Below are positions 1-8,121 of a stretch of 64,000 nt of DNA, piece by piece. Under the pieces are notes generated by a model. That model did not search any database. It saw only the letters and a list, made by a program, of their open reading frames with translations, and had not been told where the DNA came from. This stretch comes from Blastopirellula marina DSM 3645 (GTDB lineage: Bacteria; Planctomycetota; Planctomycetia; Pirellulales; Pirellulaceae), in the NCBI RefSeq assembly GCF_000153105.1, contig NZ_CH672376.1:2643817-2707816 (forward strand), given 5' to 3'. The translations under genes and the position numbers were made by a program. How positions within the stretch are numbered: position 1 is the stretch's first letter; every line of letters begins with the position of its first letter.

Positions 1-20
1 ATAATTCCGGACCGTAGGGT

Positions 21-40
21 TAGTACAAAACTAGTACAAA
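21..40. repeat. Short direct repeat beside tRNA-Ser
   Basis: TAGTACAAA occurs twice with an 11-bp period (21-29 and 32-40). It lies just beyond the terminator on the 3' side of the minus-strand tRNA-Ser. Such repeats can mark an integration or integrase-binding site next to a tRNA, but the window ends here and no integrase is visible, so its role is unknown. Confidence 0.35.
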
Positions 41-67
41 GGAGAATCAAGAAATGTTGGGATCAGC

Positions 68-103
68 GCAAAAGAAAAGCCGTCAACGACTTGCGTTGAC
101 GGC
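68..103 (-). terminator. Intrinsic terminator of tRNA-Ser
   Basis: A perfect 10-bp stem (GCCGTCAACG at 79-88 pairs with 94-103) has a 5-nt loop. On the minus strand it is followed by a T-rich run opposite the A-rich stretch 70-78. It sits 12 bp past the tRNA 3' end and ends its transcript. Confidence 0.85.
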
Positions 104-115
104 CTTACGCGGTAG

Positions 116-197
116 CGGAGGGCACGAGATTCGAACTCGCAACTCCTTACGGAGCACTTCATTTCCAATGAAGCCGCTAACCATTCGCTTACCCTCC
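116..197 (-). tRNA. tRNA-Ser (anticodon GGA)
   Basis: Read on the minus strand, the RNA starts GGAGGGT and its 3' arm is GCCCTCC followed by discriminator G, giving a 7-bp acceptor stem with one T-G pair at the end. The anticodon stem CTTCA/TGAAG encloses the loop TTGGAAA, so the anticodon is GGA and reads UCC/UCU serine codons. A long variable arm (stem CTCC/GGAG) and the TTCGAAT T-loop are visible, as expected for a class II serine tRNA. The discriminator G is the usual serine identity base. CCA is not encoded. A Rho-independent terminator follows at once. Confidence 0.93.
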
Positions 198-758
198 TTA
201 GGCTCGTGGGTGGGCGTGCCCACTTCACGATCTTGCCAAAGGGCAATTCTCGTCGCCCATTCTAGCCGGCGACCTGCGATCCGACAACGGAGCCATTTGG
301 TTGGGGTGCAGGCCGCCGTTTTTCTGGACACAGTGGGTCGTTGTAAGTTCAGGCGCCCTCATATGAAAGGTTGGGGGGAGAATTTTCGCGAACCAGCGGT
401 TTTTTTCAAAATGTTTAGAAAATTTAGGCCAAAATGCTGGCGAATTACGGGAGTGCTTGGGAAGAGACATGCGACGCCGAATTTTTCGATCCACGCTAGG
501 GTCGAAGCGGCTTCGGCTTTTGTTCTGGGAGTACGAATTTTCGAGCGGAACAGAGATATCGCTCGATCTGAAAGCTCGCGCGTGCCGTGAGGTTGGCCTC
601 CAAAGTTGGGCTTTGTGTGAGGATTTCCTCATATCGAGAATATTCGCTGCGATTCGTTGGTTTTCGTGGCCAAACTAAGGCATTCCCCTGGAGTGCACCT
701 GAAACAGAACCATTGGGTCGTTTGCAAAAAGGGCGGGCGCGGCAGCCGGCGAAACCAC
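198..758. other. Intergenic region before the sigma-factor operon
   Basis: About 560 bp between the tRNA and the ECF sigma gene. Open frames here run through or against the tRNA, do not look like proteins, and have no convincing ribosome binding site. I see no clear promoter, although those of the tRNA (minus) and the sigma operon (plus) must lie here. Confidence 0.5.
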
Positions 759-1304
759 ATGATTTCTACCCCTGAACCCTCTTCGATGAATCAGGCAAGT
801 TTTGCCGAGGCCTATATCGTCAATCAGGAACGATTGAAGGCGTACGTCTATTCTCTGATCTTCAATTGGAATGACGCCGAGGAAGTGTTCCAACGGACCA
901 GTCTTGGGCTGTGGAAGAAATGGGAGCAGTTTGATCCGCAGCGCGAGTTTTTACCGTGGGCGTTTGGGATGGCTCGCATCGAAGCGAAGCGCTTTCTCGC
1001 CGAAAAAGGAAAGCAGGAGCTGATGTTAAGCGACGCGGCAATGGAAGCGTTGGATGACGCGATGATTGCACGAGAGGATGGTTGGAATGATCGCTTGGCG
1101 GCGCTGGAACAATGCGTCAAGAAGCTTCCCGCACAGCAAAGATCGCTTCTCTGGGCTTCCTACAAAAAAGCGAACACGGTGGAGCGAATCGGTGAGTTGT
1201 TTGGGCTCTCGTCCAACGCCGTTTACAAACGGCTGAGAAAGATTCGCGAGCGGCTTCACCAGTGCATTGACTTGCGACTATCGGCTTGGGGAGACAACTT
1301 ATGA
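759..1304 (+). CDS. ECF-type RNA polymerase sigma factor (Rhodopirellula/Verrucomicrobium type)
   Basis: A short sigma-70 family factor of about 181 residues with only regions 2 and 4. Region 2 contains DAEEVFQRTSLGLWKKWEQF and the FLPWAFGMARIEA segment. Region 4 is LPAQQRSLLWASY followed by a helix-turn-helix (IGELFGLSSNAVYKRLRKIR). It should direct RNA polymerase to the promoters of its own regulon. The stop codon overlaps the start of the FecR-like gene (ATGA, 1301-1304), so the two are translationally coupled, the usual arrangement for a sigma factor and its membrane-bound controller. The start is uncertain: ATG at 759 or ATG at 786 (172 residues); neither has a strong Shine-Dalgarno sequence. 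The class is secure; the regulon is unknown. Confidence 0.88.
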   Translation: MISTPEPSSMNQASFAEAYIVNQERLKAYVYSLIFNWNDAEEVFQRTSLGLWKKWEQFDPQREFLPWAFGMARIEAKRFLAEKGKQELMLSDAAMEALDDAMIAREDGWNDRLAALEQCVKKLPAQQRSLLWASYKKANTVERIGELFGLSSNAVYKRLRKIRERLHQCIDLRLSAWGDNL

Positions 1305-2731
1305 ATGCACGACGCAACGTCCAAGGCAAGTTAATCTCCAACGCCGTGGTTCTCGACCTCATGGATCTCTGCCTGACCGATCGGGCGAGCCCAGAGCAAT
1401 GGAAGACATTTAGCGATTTAATCGTGGCTCAACCCGAAGTGCGCGATTGCTTTGCGGCGCAAGCGAAGGCCAGCGCGCGGCTCGCTTTGATCGCACAATT
1501 CGACGCAGTCCCCGAAGTCGCGCCACAAAGCCAAGCCGAGAAAGCGACGTTGTCGCTGTCGGGACGAAAACGCTTGGACCGACGAATCCCCATCCTCCCC
1601 GTCAGTCGCGGCGCGTGGATCGCGTTGGCGATCGGCTTAGCGGCGGTATTGATCTGCTGCTGCACCATCGTGGGATATCGTTGGATGACGCCGGGGATCA
1701 ATCAGCAATTGATTGCCGCCAGCGGACCAGTTCCGCCGGCGGTGCAAGTTTTCGGCCTGTCTGGCGAAGCGGGGCCGCGTAATTTTTTTGGCGGCGACGA
1801 GATCGAACTTCCCCTTGGTAAATACAAGGCCAAAACATCCGCTGGCGCACAACTGCAGCTAACCGGTCCCTTACGTATCCGAGTTGTGAGACCGCTGCAT
1901 TGGCGTCTGTACTATGGGAAGTTGATCGCGGAAGTGCCGAGCGAAGGGCATGGATTTACGATCCAAACGGATCAGGCGAGCGTGGTTGATCTGGGAACCA
2001 AGTTTGGCGTCGCCGTCGACCGCAAAGGGGATTCCAAGATCATTGTGTACGACGGGTCAGTGGAACTTACCAGCGGCTCGGCGAGACGCAATATGGCGAA
2101 AGGGGATGCCTTCGCCGTTCCAACGACAGGCAAAATTGAGGAATTGGCGTTTATGGATCCCATTTCCTTTTTGGAATACAGCGACATCCCCCTGTCGGTG
2201 ATTAGCGAGGTTCATCACAACGGGGCGGATCAGGAAGCGACCTATCAGATCATGCGCGGAGGATTTGTCGAAGACGCGCCTGCCTACACCGATCGGATCC
2301 ATCAATGGAACGGCGTGCTCGCATCGGGATTGCCCCCGCAGTTGGTCGGCTTGGACTATGTGCGGATGGCCAATGATTGGAAGTTCGATGATCAATTGGC
2401 GCTGCGGGAAGATCTGACAATCACCTATCAATTCTCGCGCCCAGCGGTCGCGTATCTGCTGGTCGATGAGCGGTTGCCTAAGCCCGAATGGCTGCGTCGT
2501 GATTTTGCGGATACAGGTTGGCTCGTTGGACTCGACAAGGGATCGCATCACGATCAAGAGACGAAAATCAACTATGAACTGGAGCAAGCGAAAGGCGCTG
2601 GAGCATCGATCGACGTGGTGCTGCGAGTTTGGCGCGTCATTCTGCCGCAGGGAGGCGAATTGAAAGTTGGCCCGATCGGCAATCGAGCCGACGACTGGGT
2701 CTTGCCCTGTTTGGTGGCTCGCCCGATTTGA
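1301..2731 (+). CDS. FecR-domain membrane protein, probable partner of the ECF sigma factor
   Basis: A 476-residue protein with a cytoplasmic N-terminal part, one membrane span at about 105-127 (WIALAIGLAAVLICCCTIVG) and a large outer domain. Residues of about 195-265 match the FecR fold (GFTIQTDQASVVDLGTKFGV, then IIVYDGSVELTSG). The far C-terminal 200 residues are not recognised. Single-span FecR-like proteins hold or release ECF sigma factors in response to outside signals; that role here is inferred from the ATGA overlap with the sigma gene. The start at 1301 follows from this overlap. The same operon continues into a DUF1559 protein and a lipoprotein. Confidence 0.85.
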   Translation: MNARRNVQGKLISNAVVLDLMDLCLTDRASPEQWKTFSDLIVAQPEVRDCFAAQAKASARLALIAQFDAVPEVAPQSQAEKATLSLSGRKRLDRRIPILPVSRGAWIALAIGLAAVLICCCTIVGYRWMTPGINQQLIAASGPVPPAVQVFGLSGEAGPRNFFGGDEIELPLGKYKAKTSAGAQLQLTGPLRIRVVRPLHWRLYYGKLIAEVPSEGHGFTIQTDQASVVDLGTKFGVAVDRKGDSKIIVYDGSVELTSGSARRNMAKGDAFAVPTTGKIEELAFMDPISFLEYSDIPLSVISEVHHNGADQEATYQIMRGGFVEDAPAYTDRIHQWNGVLASGLPPQLVGLDYVRMANDWKFDDQLALREDLTITYQFSRPAVAYLLVDERLPKPEWLRRDFADTGWLVGLDKGSHHDQETKINYELEQAKGAGASIDVVLRVWRVILPQGGELKVGPIGNRADDWVLPCLVARPI

Positions 2732-2802
2732 CCACTGCAAAGATGCTGGCGGTGAAGTCCCCTCTCTCTCTTTTTTTTTACTACCTCAGGATTGCAATTG
2801 TT

Positions 2803-3807
2803 ATGAAGACCACTGGAAAGCATGGCTTCACTTTAGTGGAGCTGTTAGTCGTAATCGCTATTATCGGCGTCTTGATCGCGCTGTTGCTGCCGGCCGTGCA
2901 GCAGGCCCGTGAAGCGGCGCGCCGGATGCAGTGCACCAATCATCTCAAGCAACTTGCCTTGGCGCTGCACAACTACCACGACACCTTCGGCGCTTTTCCG
3001 GCGATCAGCTATGACCACGAAGTCAACGGCGGCGACGAGACCCGGCACGCTAGTTGGAGTTGGGGAACGATGATCCTGCCCCAGATCGAACAAACGGCCG
3101 CGTACGACATTCTTTCACCCAGCAAACCTGACCGCATGCACGAAGCGGTGAACAAAGCGGAAAAGCTGCGCGTGTTGCAATCGCCGATCACCAGTTGGCG
3201 CTGTCCGTCGGACGTTGGGCCCGCGTTAAACAGTCGCTTGAAAATCAATAATGGTTCCGGAAACCAGTCGCAAGATGTCGAAATTGCGACGGCCAATTAT
3301 CTAGGGGTCAATCATAGCGGCGACATTGGTCGGACTACCAAGATTGCGGCGGTCAACGGCATCTTTGTCGCCGGGACGAACGTCGCCCAGAACCGACGAA
3401 TGGTCTGTCGCCTGCGTGACGTGTTGGATGGGACAAGCAATACCGCGATGGTCGGCGAGCGTGCTTGGATGCTAGGGGGAGTCGAGCTTGGCGCCGGCTT
3501 AATCTATGGCCATACAGGCAACGAAGATATCGAAGACTGCCACAACTATATGGATGGGTTTATCGCTGTCGTCGGCGGCGGCAAGACGCACATCAACATG
3601 AACGACACTTGCGGTACGGCCTGTGATGATCGAGATGGTCGCCAAGGGTTTTCGAGCCTCCACCCAGGCGGATCTCAATTCGCCTTCGCTGACGGCTCGG
3701 TTCACTTGCTCAGCGAAAATATTGATGACGATTTTGGCGGTCCCGTCGATACGACCTACGAGCGGATCTTGTCTTGCAACGATGGTCAAGTGAACGGCGC
3801 CTATTAG
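2803..3807 (+). CDS. DUF1559 protein with type IV pilin-like N-terminus
   Basis: A 334-residue protein whose N-terminus, KHGFTLVELLVVIAIIGVLI, is a prepilin peptidase signal: cleavage is expected before the F, with Glu5 kept. It continues LLPAVQQAREAARRMQCTNH and LALHNYHD, hallmarks of the DUF1559 family that is greatly expanded in planctomycetes. The C-terminal H-X9-DG element is present (HPGGSQFAFADGS). Members are thought to be exported pseudopilins of the cell surface; no precise function is known. The start at 2803 is chosen because it places the pilin signal at the N-terminus; longer readings would bury it. It is followed by a lipoprotein, a common pairing in this phylum. Confidence 0.9.
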   Translation: MKTTGKHGFTLVELLVVIAIIGVLIALLLPAVQQAREAARRMQCTNHLKQLALALHNYHDTFGAFPAISYDHEVNGGDETRHASWSWGTMILPQIEQTAAYDILSPSKPDRMHEAVNKAEKLRVLQSPITSWRCPSDVGPALNSRLKINNGSGNQSQDVEIATANYLGVNHSGDIGRTTKIAAVNGIFVAGTNVAQNRRMVCRLRDVLDGTSNTAMVGERAWMLGGVELGAGLIYGHTGNEDIEDCHNYMDGFIAVVGGGKTHINMNDTCGTACDDRDGRQGFSSLHPGGSQFAFADGSVHLLSENIDDDFGGPVDTTYERILSCNDGQVNGAY

Positions 3808-3889
3808 CCGCTTGGTTAGAACTTGCAGTCTTACCCCATCGATGCATCCCTCCTGCTTGGTCGGGTTGGGAGCGAAACAGGAGTTTTTA

Positions 3890-4318
3890 ATGATTCAGTT
3901 TTCTCAATGCAGTCAATGTTTAGCGATCGTAATGTTCGGCTTTGCCCTGGTCGGTTGCGGCGATAGCAATACGCCGCCGCTTGGTGAAGTACAAGGACAA
4001 GTCACTTTTAACGACGCGCCGGTGGATGGTTGCAATGTTGTGTTTGTGCCGCTCGAAGGGGGCCGCAGCTCAAGCGCGGTGACCGATAGCGACGGACGCT
4101 ATGTCTTGAAGTTCAACGCGACATCGGCCGGTGCGTTGGTGGGCGAGCATAAGGTTCAGTTAACGACGGGGCGCGATCGAGTCGCCAGCGATGAAGGAGC
4201 GTTACGCGACGCCGGCCGAAAGGAATTTTTTCCGAAAGAATACAATTCCGAAACGACGCAAATCGTGGAAGTATCCGGCCGAAAAAACGTGATTGATTTT
4301 CATGTCGTTGGCAAATGA
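3890..4318 (+). CDS. Small lipoprotein with carboxypeptidase-regulatory-like (transthyretin-like) domain
   Basis: A 142-residue lipoprotein. The signal peptide ends with a lipobox (LVGC, Cys23), and AGGAG lies 7 bp before the ATG. The mature part shows VQGQVTFNDAPVDGCNVVF and a TDSDGRYVLKF beta-strand, typical of the carboxypeptidase regulatory-like beta-sandwich fold. Proteins of this kind are found next to DUF1559 genes throughout planctomycetes and are assumed to be part of the same surface structure. It is the last gene of the sigma/FecR/DUF1559 operon, which ends at the terminator 35 bp downstream. No enzyme residues are seen; a structural role is inferred. Confidence 0.85.
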   Translation: MIQFSQCSQCLAIVMFGFALVGCGDSNTPPLGEVQGQVTFNDAPVDGCNVVFVPLEGGRSSSAVTDSDGRYVLKFNATSAGALVGEHKVQLTTGRDRVASDEGALRDAGRKEFFPKEYNSETTQIVEVSGRKNVIDFHVVGK

Positions 4319-4352
4319 TCGGCGAAGTCGCCGGAAAACTGTTCCCTTATTA

Positions 4353-4382
4353 ACGCGGTAGCAACAGCTGCCGCGTTTTTTT
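4353..4382 (+). terminator. Intrinsic terminator of the sigma/DUF1559 operon
   Basis: A 10-bp stem (ACGCGGTAGC, 4353-4362, with 4367-4376, one T-G pair) has a 4-nt loop and is followed by seven or more T residues. This is a classical Rho-independent terminator for the plus-strand operon. Confidence 0.92.
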
Positions 4383-4563
4383 GGGTACGCCCGGGCGGAT
4401 GCCACAGGAGGGGGTTTGTGCGTGGAAATGTTTGCCATCGCACCAAATGCCTATAAAATAGCTGCCGGGTTGGCGAAAGACGCGGTGACTTGGTGATCGC
4501 GCCTTCGATTCGCTTTGCCGCTTGCTTCGCCGGAGTATTTTCGATGGTTTGCAATTCGACGTT

Positions 4564-4773
4564 ATGACGACGATAGAACATCCAGATCAGCTGATCGAAG
4601 GAAAGCGGTACCGTTTCTTTGTGGATGTCGGTCAATCGCAGTATGAATTGGAAGCGACGTTCTTGCGTTTAGACCATCATTTCCGCCGTCTGATCTGCAT
4701 CCTGCACATGGACGACGAAGATTACAGCATCGAGTGGAGCTGGGCGACGGAGATCACGCCGGTCGAAAATTAG
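4564..4773 (+). CDS. Small hypothetical protein
   Basis: A 69-residue acidic protein (pattern MTTIEHPDQLIEGKRYRFF ... DEDYSIEWSWATEITPVEN) that is not assigned to a family. The composition and predicted beta-strand alternation look like a real folded protein, and the codon use resembles the neighbours. It stands alone between a terminator and the membrane-protein row. A longer reading from 4522 is possible; the internal ATG is preferred because the extra residues look non-coding. Confidence 0.55.
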   Translation: MTTIEHPDQLIEGKRYRFFVDVGQSQYELEATFLRLDHHFRRLICILHMDDEDYSIEWSWATEITPVEN

Positions 4774-4906
4774 TGTCCTCCCCTGCTCTCTTCTTTTCGG
4801 GGGAGATTTTTTCTGTCTCCTGGGGGCGCCTTCCTCGCGTCTTGGGTAGTGCTGCGGATAGAATCGTCGCCAGTGACGATACTTCCTTGCCCTCAGAGCC
4901 GATCCC

Positions 4907-5464
4907 ATGGACGCCGAAAAAGAAGAATCCAATCCGTTTGAATCGCCGCTCGCGCCAGTCGCGGGTGTCGACCAGCGTCGTTGGTGGGCGCTTTGGTCGG
5001 CGACCGCCCTGCTGACGGTGATCGCCGTGGGCGCTGCTTTTTCCGATTCATGGATCGGACTTACTTTTTTGATCCCCTTGGTGGGCGTTCCCAGTTTGTT
5101 GCGAACGATCTACGACCTCGGACGAAAGCAAGCTGCTGGTTGGATCATCGATACCGGCGTGCAGCTACAGTCATTCTGCGCTTCGATAGCGATCGCCAGC
5201 GTCGCGATCATCGCAGGCGGCATCGCTGGTTGCACCGTTTGTTTCACGGGAGCCATTGGCCTCGGAGAGATATCGCCGAGCGCAGGGGGGGACCTGATCG
5301 GCCTGTTCATGGTCGTCGGCGTCCTGATAGGGATTGGCGCGATTATGGGGCTCTTCTATCTGATGGGGCCATCGAAGGTGACCCAGCTGGAACGGCGCCG
5401 CGCGCTGCATGGCGGTCCGCCAAATGCCCCCAAGAGGACGAACGAAAGCGGGCCGGCGTCGTGA
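4907..5464 (+). CDS. NPFESP-type four-span membrane protein, paralogue 1
   Basis: A 185-residue protein that begins with an acidic head containing NPFESPLAP and then has four predicted membrane spans (about residues 26-45, 52-70, 85-115 and 128-152). It ends with a cytoplasmic basic tail after LMGPS. The segment RTIYDLGRKQ before span 3 recurs in the two genes downstream as R-S-x-x-D-L-x-R-K, so the three are paralogues made by tandem duplication. The family is common in planctomycetes and has no known role. Its stop overlaps the next start (GTGA). It is the first gene of the row that leads into the radical SAM gene. Confidence 0.82.
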   Translation: MDAEKEESNPFESPLAPVAGVDQRRWWALWSATALLTVIAVGAAFSDSWIGLTFLIPLVGVPSLLRTIYDLGRKQAAGWIIDTGVQLQSFCASIAIASVAIIAGGIAGCTVCFTGAIGLGEISPSAGGDLIGLFMVVGVLIGIGAIMGLFYLMGPSKVTQLERRRALHGGPPNAPKRTNESGPAS

Positions 5465-5997
5465 GTGAAGAGGGCGACAATCCGTATGAGTCACCGTATG
5501 ATCCGGCGGTCGCTGCGCCATGGCGCGGTTGGCACGTTTGGTGGGCGGCGTCGGCGTTGTCCTCTTTGCTGGTATTGCCATTTCTGTGGGATGATTGGCT
5601 CTTCGGCTCGATAATCTTCATCGCCGTCGCGGCGGTCAGTTTGCGTTCGCTGATCGATCTCCAACGCAAATTTGAAATTGGCTGGGTCATCAGTACGAAA
5701 ACGCAGTTGCTCGCCATCGGCCAATCGGTGTTGATTGTCATTGCGGCGGGAATCGGGAGTGGGATCGCATTTGTCACCAGTTGTATGAGCATCGCGATCG
5801 CGACAGATATCCCGATGCTGCATTCGGTCGGTGCACGGGGCCGAATCGTGCTCGCCGTGGCCTACGGTATCGGGGTTGTCGCCTTCGGCGTGTTGGTTTG
5901 GCTCATGGGGCCGCCGTCGAAAAAGATGCTGCAAGCAAGACGTCCAGGGACGAAAGAAGCGACATTGCCTGCGGAGAAAGGCGATACGAATGAATGA
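5461..5997 (+). CDS. NPYESP-type four-span membrane protein, paralogue 2
   Basis: A 178-residue protein that starts at GTG 5461 inside the stop of the previous gene (GTGA overlap). The head carries NPYESPYDP; four membrane spans follow with the shared RSLIDLQRK motif and a LMGPPSKK exit from the last span. Longer readings of this frame, upstream of 5461, give a sequence with no resemblance to the paralogues and are rejected. It is clearly homologous to the genes on either side. Function unknown; continuous translation with the neighbours suggests equal amounts of the three proteins, perhaps as a hetero-oligomer. Confidence 0.82.
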   Translation: MSEEGDNPYESPYDPAVAAPWRGWHVWWAASALSSLLVLPFLWDDWLFGSIIFIAVAAVSLRSLIDLQRKFEIGWVISTKTQLLAIGQSVLIVIAAGIGSGIAFVTSCMSIAIATDIPMLHSVGARGRIVLAVAYGIGVVAFGVLVWLMGPPSKKMLQARRPGTKEATLPAEKGDTNE

Positions 5998-6556
5998 GAA
6001 TCAAGGAGGGAACCCGTTCCAATCGTCAGCGGTTTTCGCCAAGCTTGAGTCACTGGAAACGCTTGAATGGCGAATCGTGATTGAGTTTCTTGTGGGAACG
6101 ATTTTCTTGCTAGGGATTTCCCTTGCTGTTTACTACTACATCGACTTCGGCTTCGGATTAGCAGCGAGTGGGCTGGTGTTTGTCGTTGTGATTCGATCAT
6201 CGATTGATTTGTGGAGAAAACGGAACGCCGATTGTTTGCAAGTAGGGTCCACGATCAAATCGTTGGCGTTGTCGATCTTTTTTGTCGGCGTAGCGGCAGT
6301 GGCAGGCTACGTGACTTTTTTCGCGACTTGCATTAGTACCCATAGCTTGGTTGAAGATCGCTTGCGTTACCAAGTCCAGTATGGGGACATCATCCTCTTC
6401 TGTGTGATTGTCGGGGCCGCTGTCGCTTCGGTGGTCGTTTTGGCGTTGTTGTATTTCCTCGGTCCCGCTTCGGTCGATAGACTAAATATGCATTCTCGCC
6501 AAGCGATTTCGCCGCAATCCATTTATCTAGGAAACGAGCCGAGTGACCACACCTGA
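5990..6556 (+). CDS. NPFQSS-type four-span membrane protein, paralogue 3
   Basis: A 188-residue protein whose ATG at 5990 overlaps the previous gene by 8 bp. The head has GGNPFQSS; spans follow at about residues 30-50, 55-70, 88-115 and 130-155, with RSSIDLWRK before the third and YFLGPASVDRL after the last. It is the most divergent of the three paralogues and lacks the proline of the NPFESP motif. Its 3' end overlaps the next gene by 14 bp. Role unknown. Confidence 0.8.
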   Translation: MNENQGGNPFQSSAVFAKLESLETLEWRIVIEFLVGTIFLLGISLAVYYYIDFGFGLAASGLVFVVVIRSSIDLWRKRNADCLQVGSTIKSLALSIFFVGVAAVAGYVTFFATCISTHSLVEDRLRYQVQYGDIILFCVIVGAAVASVVVLALLYFLGPASVDRLNMHSRQAISPQSIYLGNEPSDHT

Positions 6557-7166
6557 TCGCGATTGGTATATCGTTCGCCGTTGGCAGTCGTACGTCGCCG
6601 AGATGCGTGTCGTTGCGCTGCGGATGGCGGCGATCGTCGTTTGCTATGGCCTGCAATTGTGGCGTCACTTGGGACTGCTCGACGAAGCGGGCCGTACGGC
6701 CAACGCTGATTTTCATCAACTTGCGACGCTGATCGCCTGCGGTTGGCTGTTTCTTTCCCTCGCCGTCTGGCTGGTATTGCTGCGCAAATGGTTTCCGCCG
6801 GCGCTCAGTTATGTTAGCACCGCGGTCGACGTTGCGTTTCTCTCGGCGCTGATCGCGGTGTCTGGCGGACCAACCGCGACGCAGCTCGATACATTTTACT
6901 TTTTCATCCTCATCCTGGCCGGGCTTCGCTTTGATTTGCCGCTGGTCTGGTTCACGACGTTGGCCTGTATGGCAGGATTTATGGCGAGCGTCGGCGCCGT
7001 CGACAAGTTGTGGTTCGACGCGGAGCATACCGTGCCGGTGATCAGCCAAGCGATAACGTTGGTCAGCTTAGGAGGCGCCGGGATCGTCGTCGGACAGATC
7101 GTGCGTCGCGCCAATGATCTAGCGGTCGCTTATGCCCAGAGAGTCAGGAAGGAGGGCGAAGTTTGA
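6543..7166 (+). CDS. Multi-span membrane protein, sensor-like membrane domain without an output domain
   Basis: A 207-residue protein starting at GTG 6543, 14 bp inside the previous gene. It has about six hydrophobic spans, including LATLIACGWLFLSLAVWLVL, VSTAVDVAFLSALIAVSGG and VISQAITLVSLGGAGIVVGQ. The pattern resembles the N-terminal membrane halves of sensor kinases and cyclases (short loops, VDVAFLS...SGG), but the protein ends where a coiled coil and output domain would start (RRANDLAVAYAQRVRKEGEV). It may therefore be a stand-alone sensory or scaffold module. The next gene starts within its stop codon. Family assignment is an inference. Confidence 0.75.
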   Translation: MTTPDRDWYIVRRWQSYVAEMRVVALRMAAIVVCYGLQLWRHLGLLDEAGRTANADFHQLATLIACGWLFLSLAVWLVLLRKWFPPALSYVSTAVDVAFLSALIAVSGGPTATQLDTFYFFILILAGLRFDLPLVWFTTLACMAGFMASVGAVDKLWFDAEHTVPVISQAITLVSLGGAGIVVGQIVRRANDLAVAYAQRVRKEGEV

Positions 7167-7612
7167 ACATTCGCCCCTTGCCGCAAATTCGCTGTCCAGA
7201 ATGCGGCGCCGACAACAACGCGTTTGCGGCGAAGTGCTGGATTTGCCAGCGCCCGCTGGTGGAAGAAGCGGAATTGGTTTCCGTCATACGCGATGAACCT
7301 CCTTCATTTGTGCCCGGCGTCAACACGAAGGTCGCCAATGCTCTGACGTTCTGGACGTTGGCGGCGATGGTGATCGTGGGCTGCGGCGTGTCGTTGATTC
7401 ATCCCGTGTTGGTCATTTTCTACATCATCTTAGTCTGCGTCCCCTGTCTGGCGGTTGGCCTTTCGCTACGCGGGATCTTAAAAGCGAGAGACAAACCGAC
7501 AGCGACCAGCGGTTTGACGGGGCTCTTGATTTTCGTCAGCGTCGGCGGACTGTTGGCGATCTCGGTTGGGATTCTGTTTTTCATGCTCTGCGTCTCCATG
7601 GCCCTTTCTTAA
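7163..7612 (+). CDS. Zinc-ribbon membrane protein, paralogue 1
   Basis: A 149-residue protein that starts at TTG 7163, overlapping the previous stop (TTGA), with AGGAGG about 8 bp upstream. The head is a four-cysteine zinc ribbon, CPECGADN followed six residues later by CWICQRPL. Three membrane spans follow (about 52-72, 75-100 and 120-147). The same head recurs in the next two genes. Zinc-ribbon plus membrane proteins of this sort are frequent in planctomycetes and are not characterised. The ribbon should face the cytoplasm and could bind protein or nucleic acid. Confidence 0.8.
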   Translation: MNIRPLPQIRCPECGADNNAFAAKCWICQRPLVEEAELVSVIRDEPPSFVPGVNTKVANALTFWTLAAMVIVGCGVSLIHPVLVIFYIILVCVPCLAVGLSLRGILKARDKPTATSGLTGLLIFVSVGGLLAISVGILFFMLCVSMALS

Positions 7613-7623
7613 ACGTGGTGTGA

Positions 7624-8121
7624 ATGAGCGAATCGGATAGCCATCAAGATGAGAGCGCCGCAGACTCGCGGACCACTTTCCGGATGAAATGTCCTGATTG
7701 CGGCGCCGAGAACGACGCGACGACTGTGAACTGTTGGATTTGCCAGCATCGGCTTGAGGAGCAAATTGAATTGCCGACTACGCCGCCGATCGAACCGCCG
7801 GCGTTCTTCGAAAAGCTGTCGCGGCCTGAAAGTAAACCGATATGGATACTAGCGGCGGTCGGGATCATTGTCGTAGGGGGCGGAATAGCGATCACCGATC
7901 TGTCGAAGCTTCCTCAGTTTGTCGTCGTTGTTCTTTCCCCCTGTCTTTATTGGTGGCGGCGCGAGCGGACGCCGGTGCAGGAGCGTAAGAACTTGGCGCC
8001 GCAGAAGAGTCTGCTTTCGGCCTTGGGCATGATCCTCGTGTGCGGCTTGGTCATGATTTCGATTGGCATTGCATTTCTGGCGATGTGCATGGTGGCCATG
8101 GGGCGCACGACATGGCATTGA
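7624..8121 (+). CDS. Zinc-ribbon membrane protein, paralogue 2
   Basis: A 165-residue paralogue with a hydrophilic head and the ribbon CPDCGAEN ... CWICQHRL at about residues 23-43. Spans follow at about 76-93, 98-112 and 130-160. It lies 11 bp after paralogue 1 and its stop overlaps the start of paralogue 3 (TGATG). The spacing between the cysteine pairs matches paralogue 1 exactly, while the membrane part is much less alike, as expected when the ribbon is the constrained part. Function unknown. Confidence 0.8.
   Translation: MSESDSHQDESAADSRTTFRMKCPDCGAENDATTVNCWICQHRLEEQIELPTTPPIEPPAFFEKLSRPESKPIWILAAVGIIVVGGGIAITDLSKLPQFVVVVLSPCLYWWRRERTPVQERKNLAPQKSLLSALGMILVCGLVMISIGIAFLAMCMVAMGRTTWH

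Noticed and set aside
54..590. 178-codon frame across the tRNA region
   Set aside because: It runs through the tRNA on the opposite strand; despite AGGAG near its start the translation is not protein-like.
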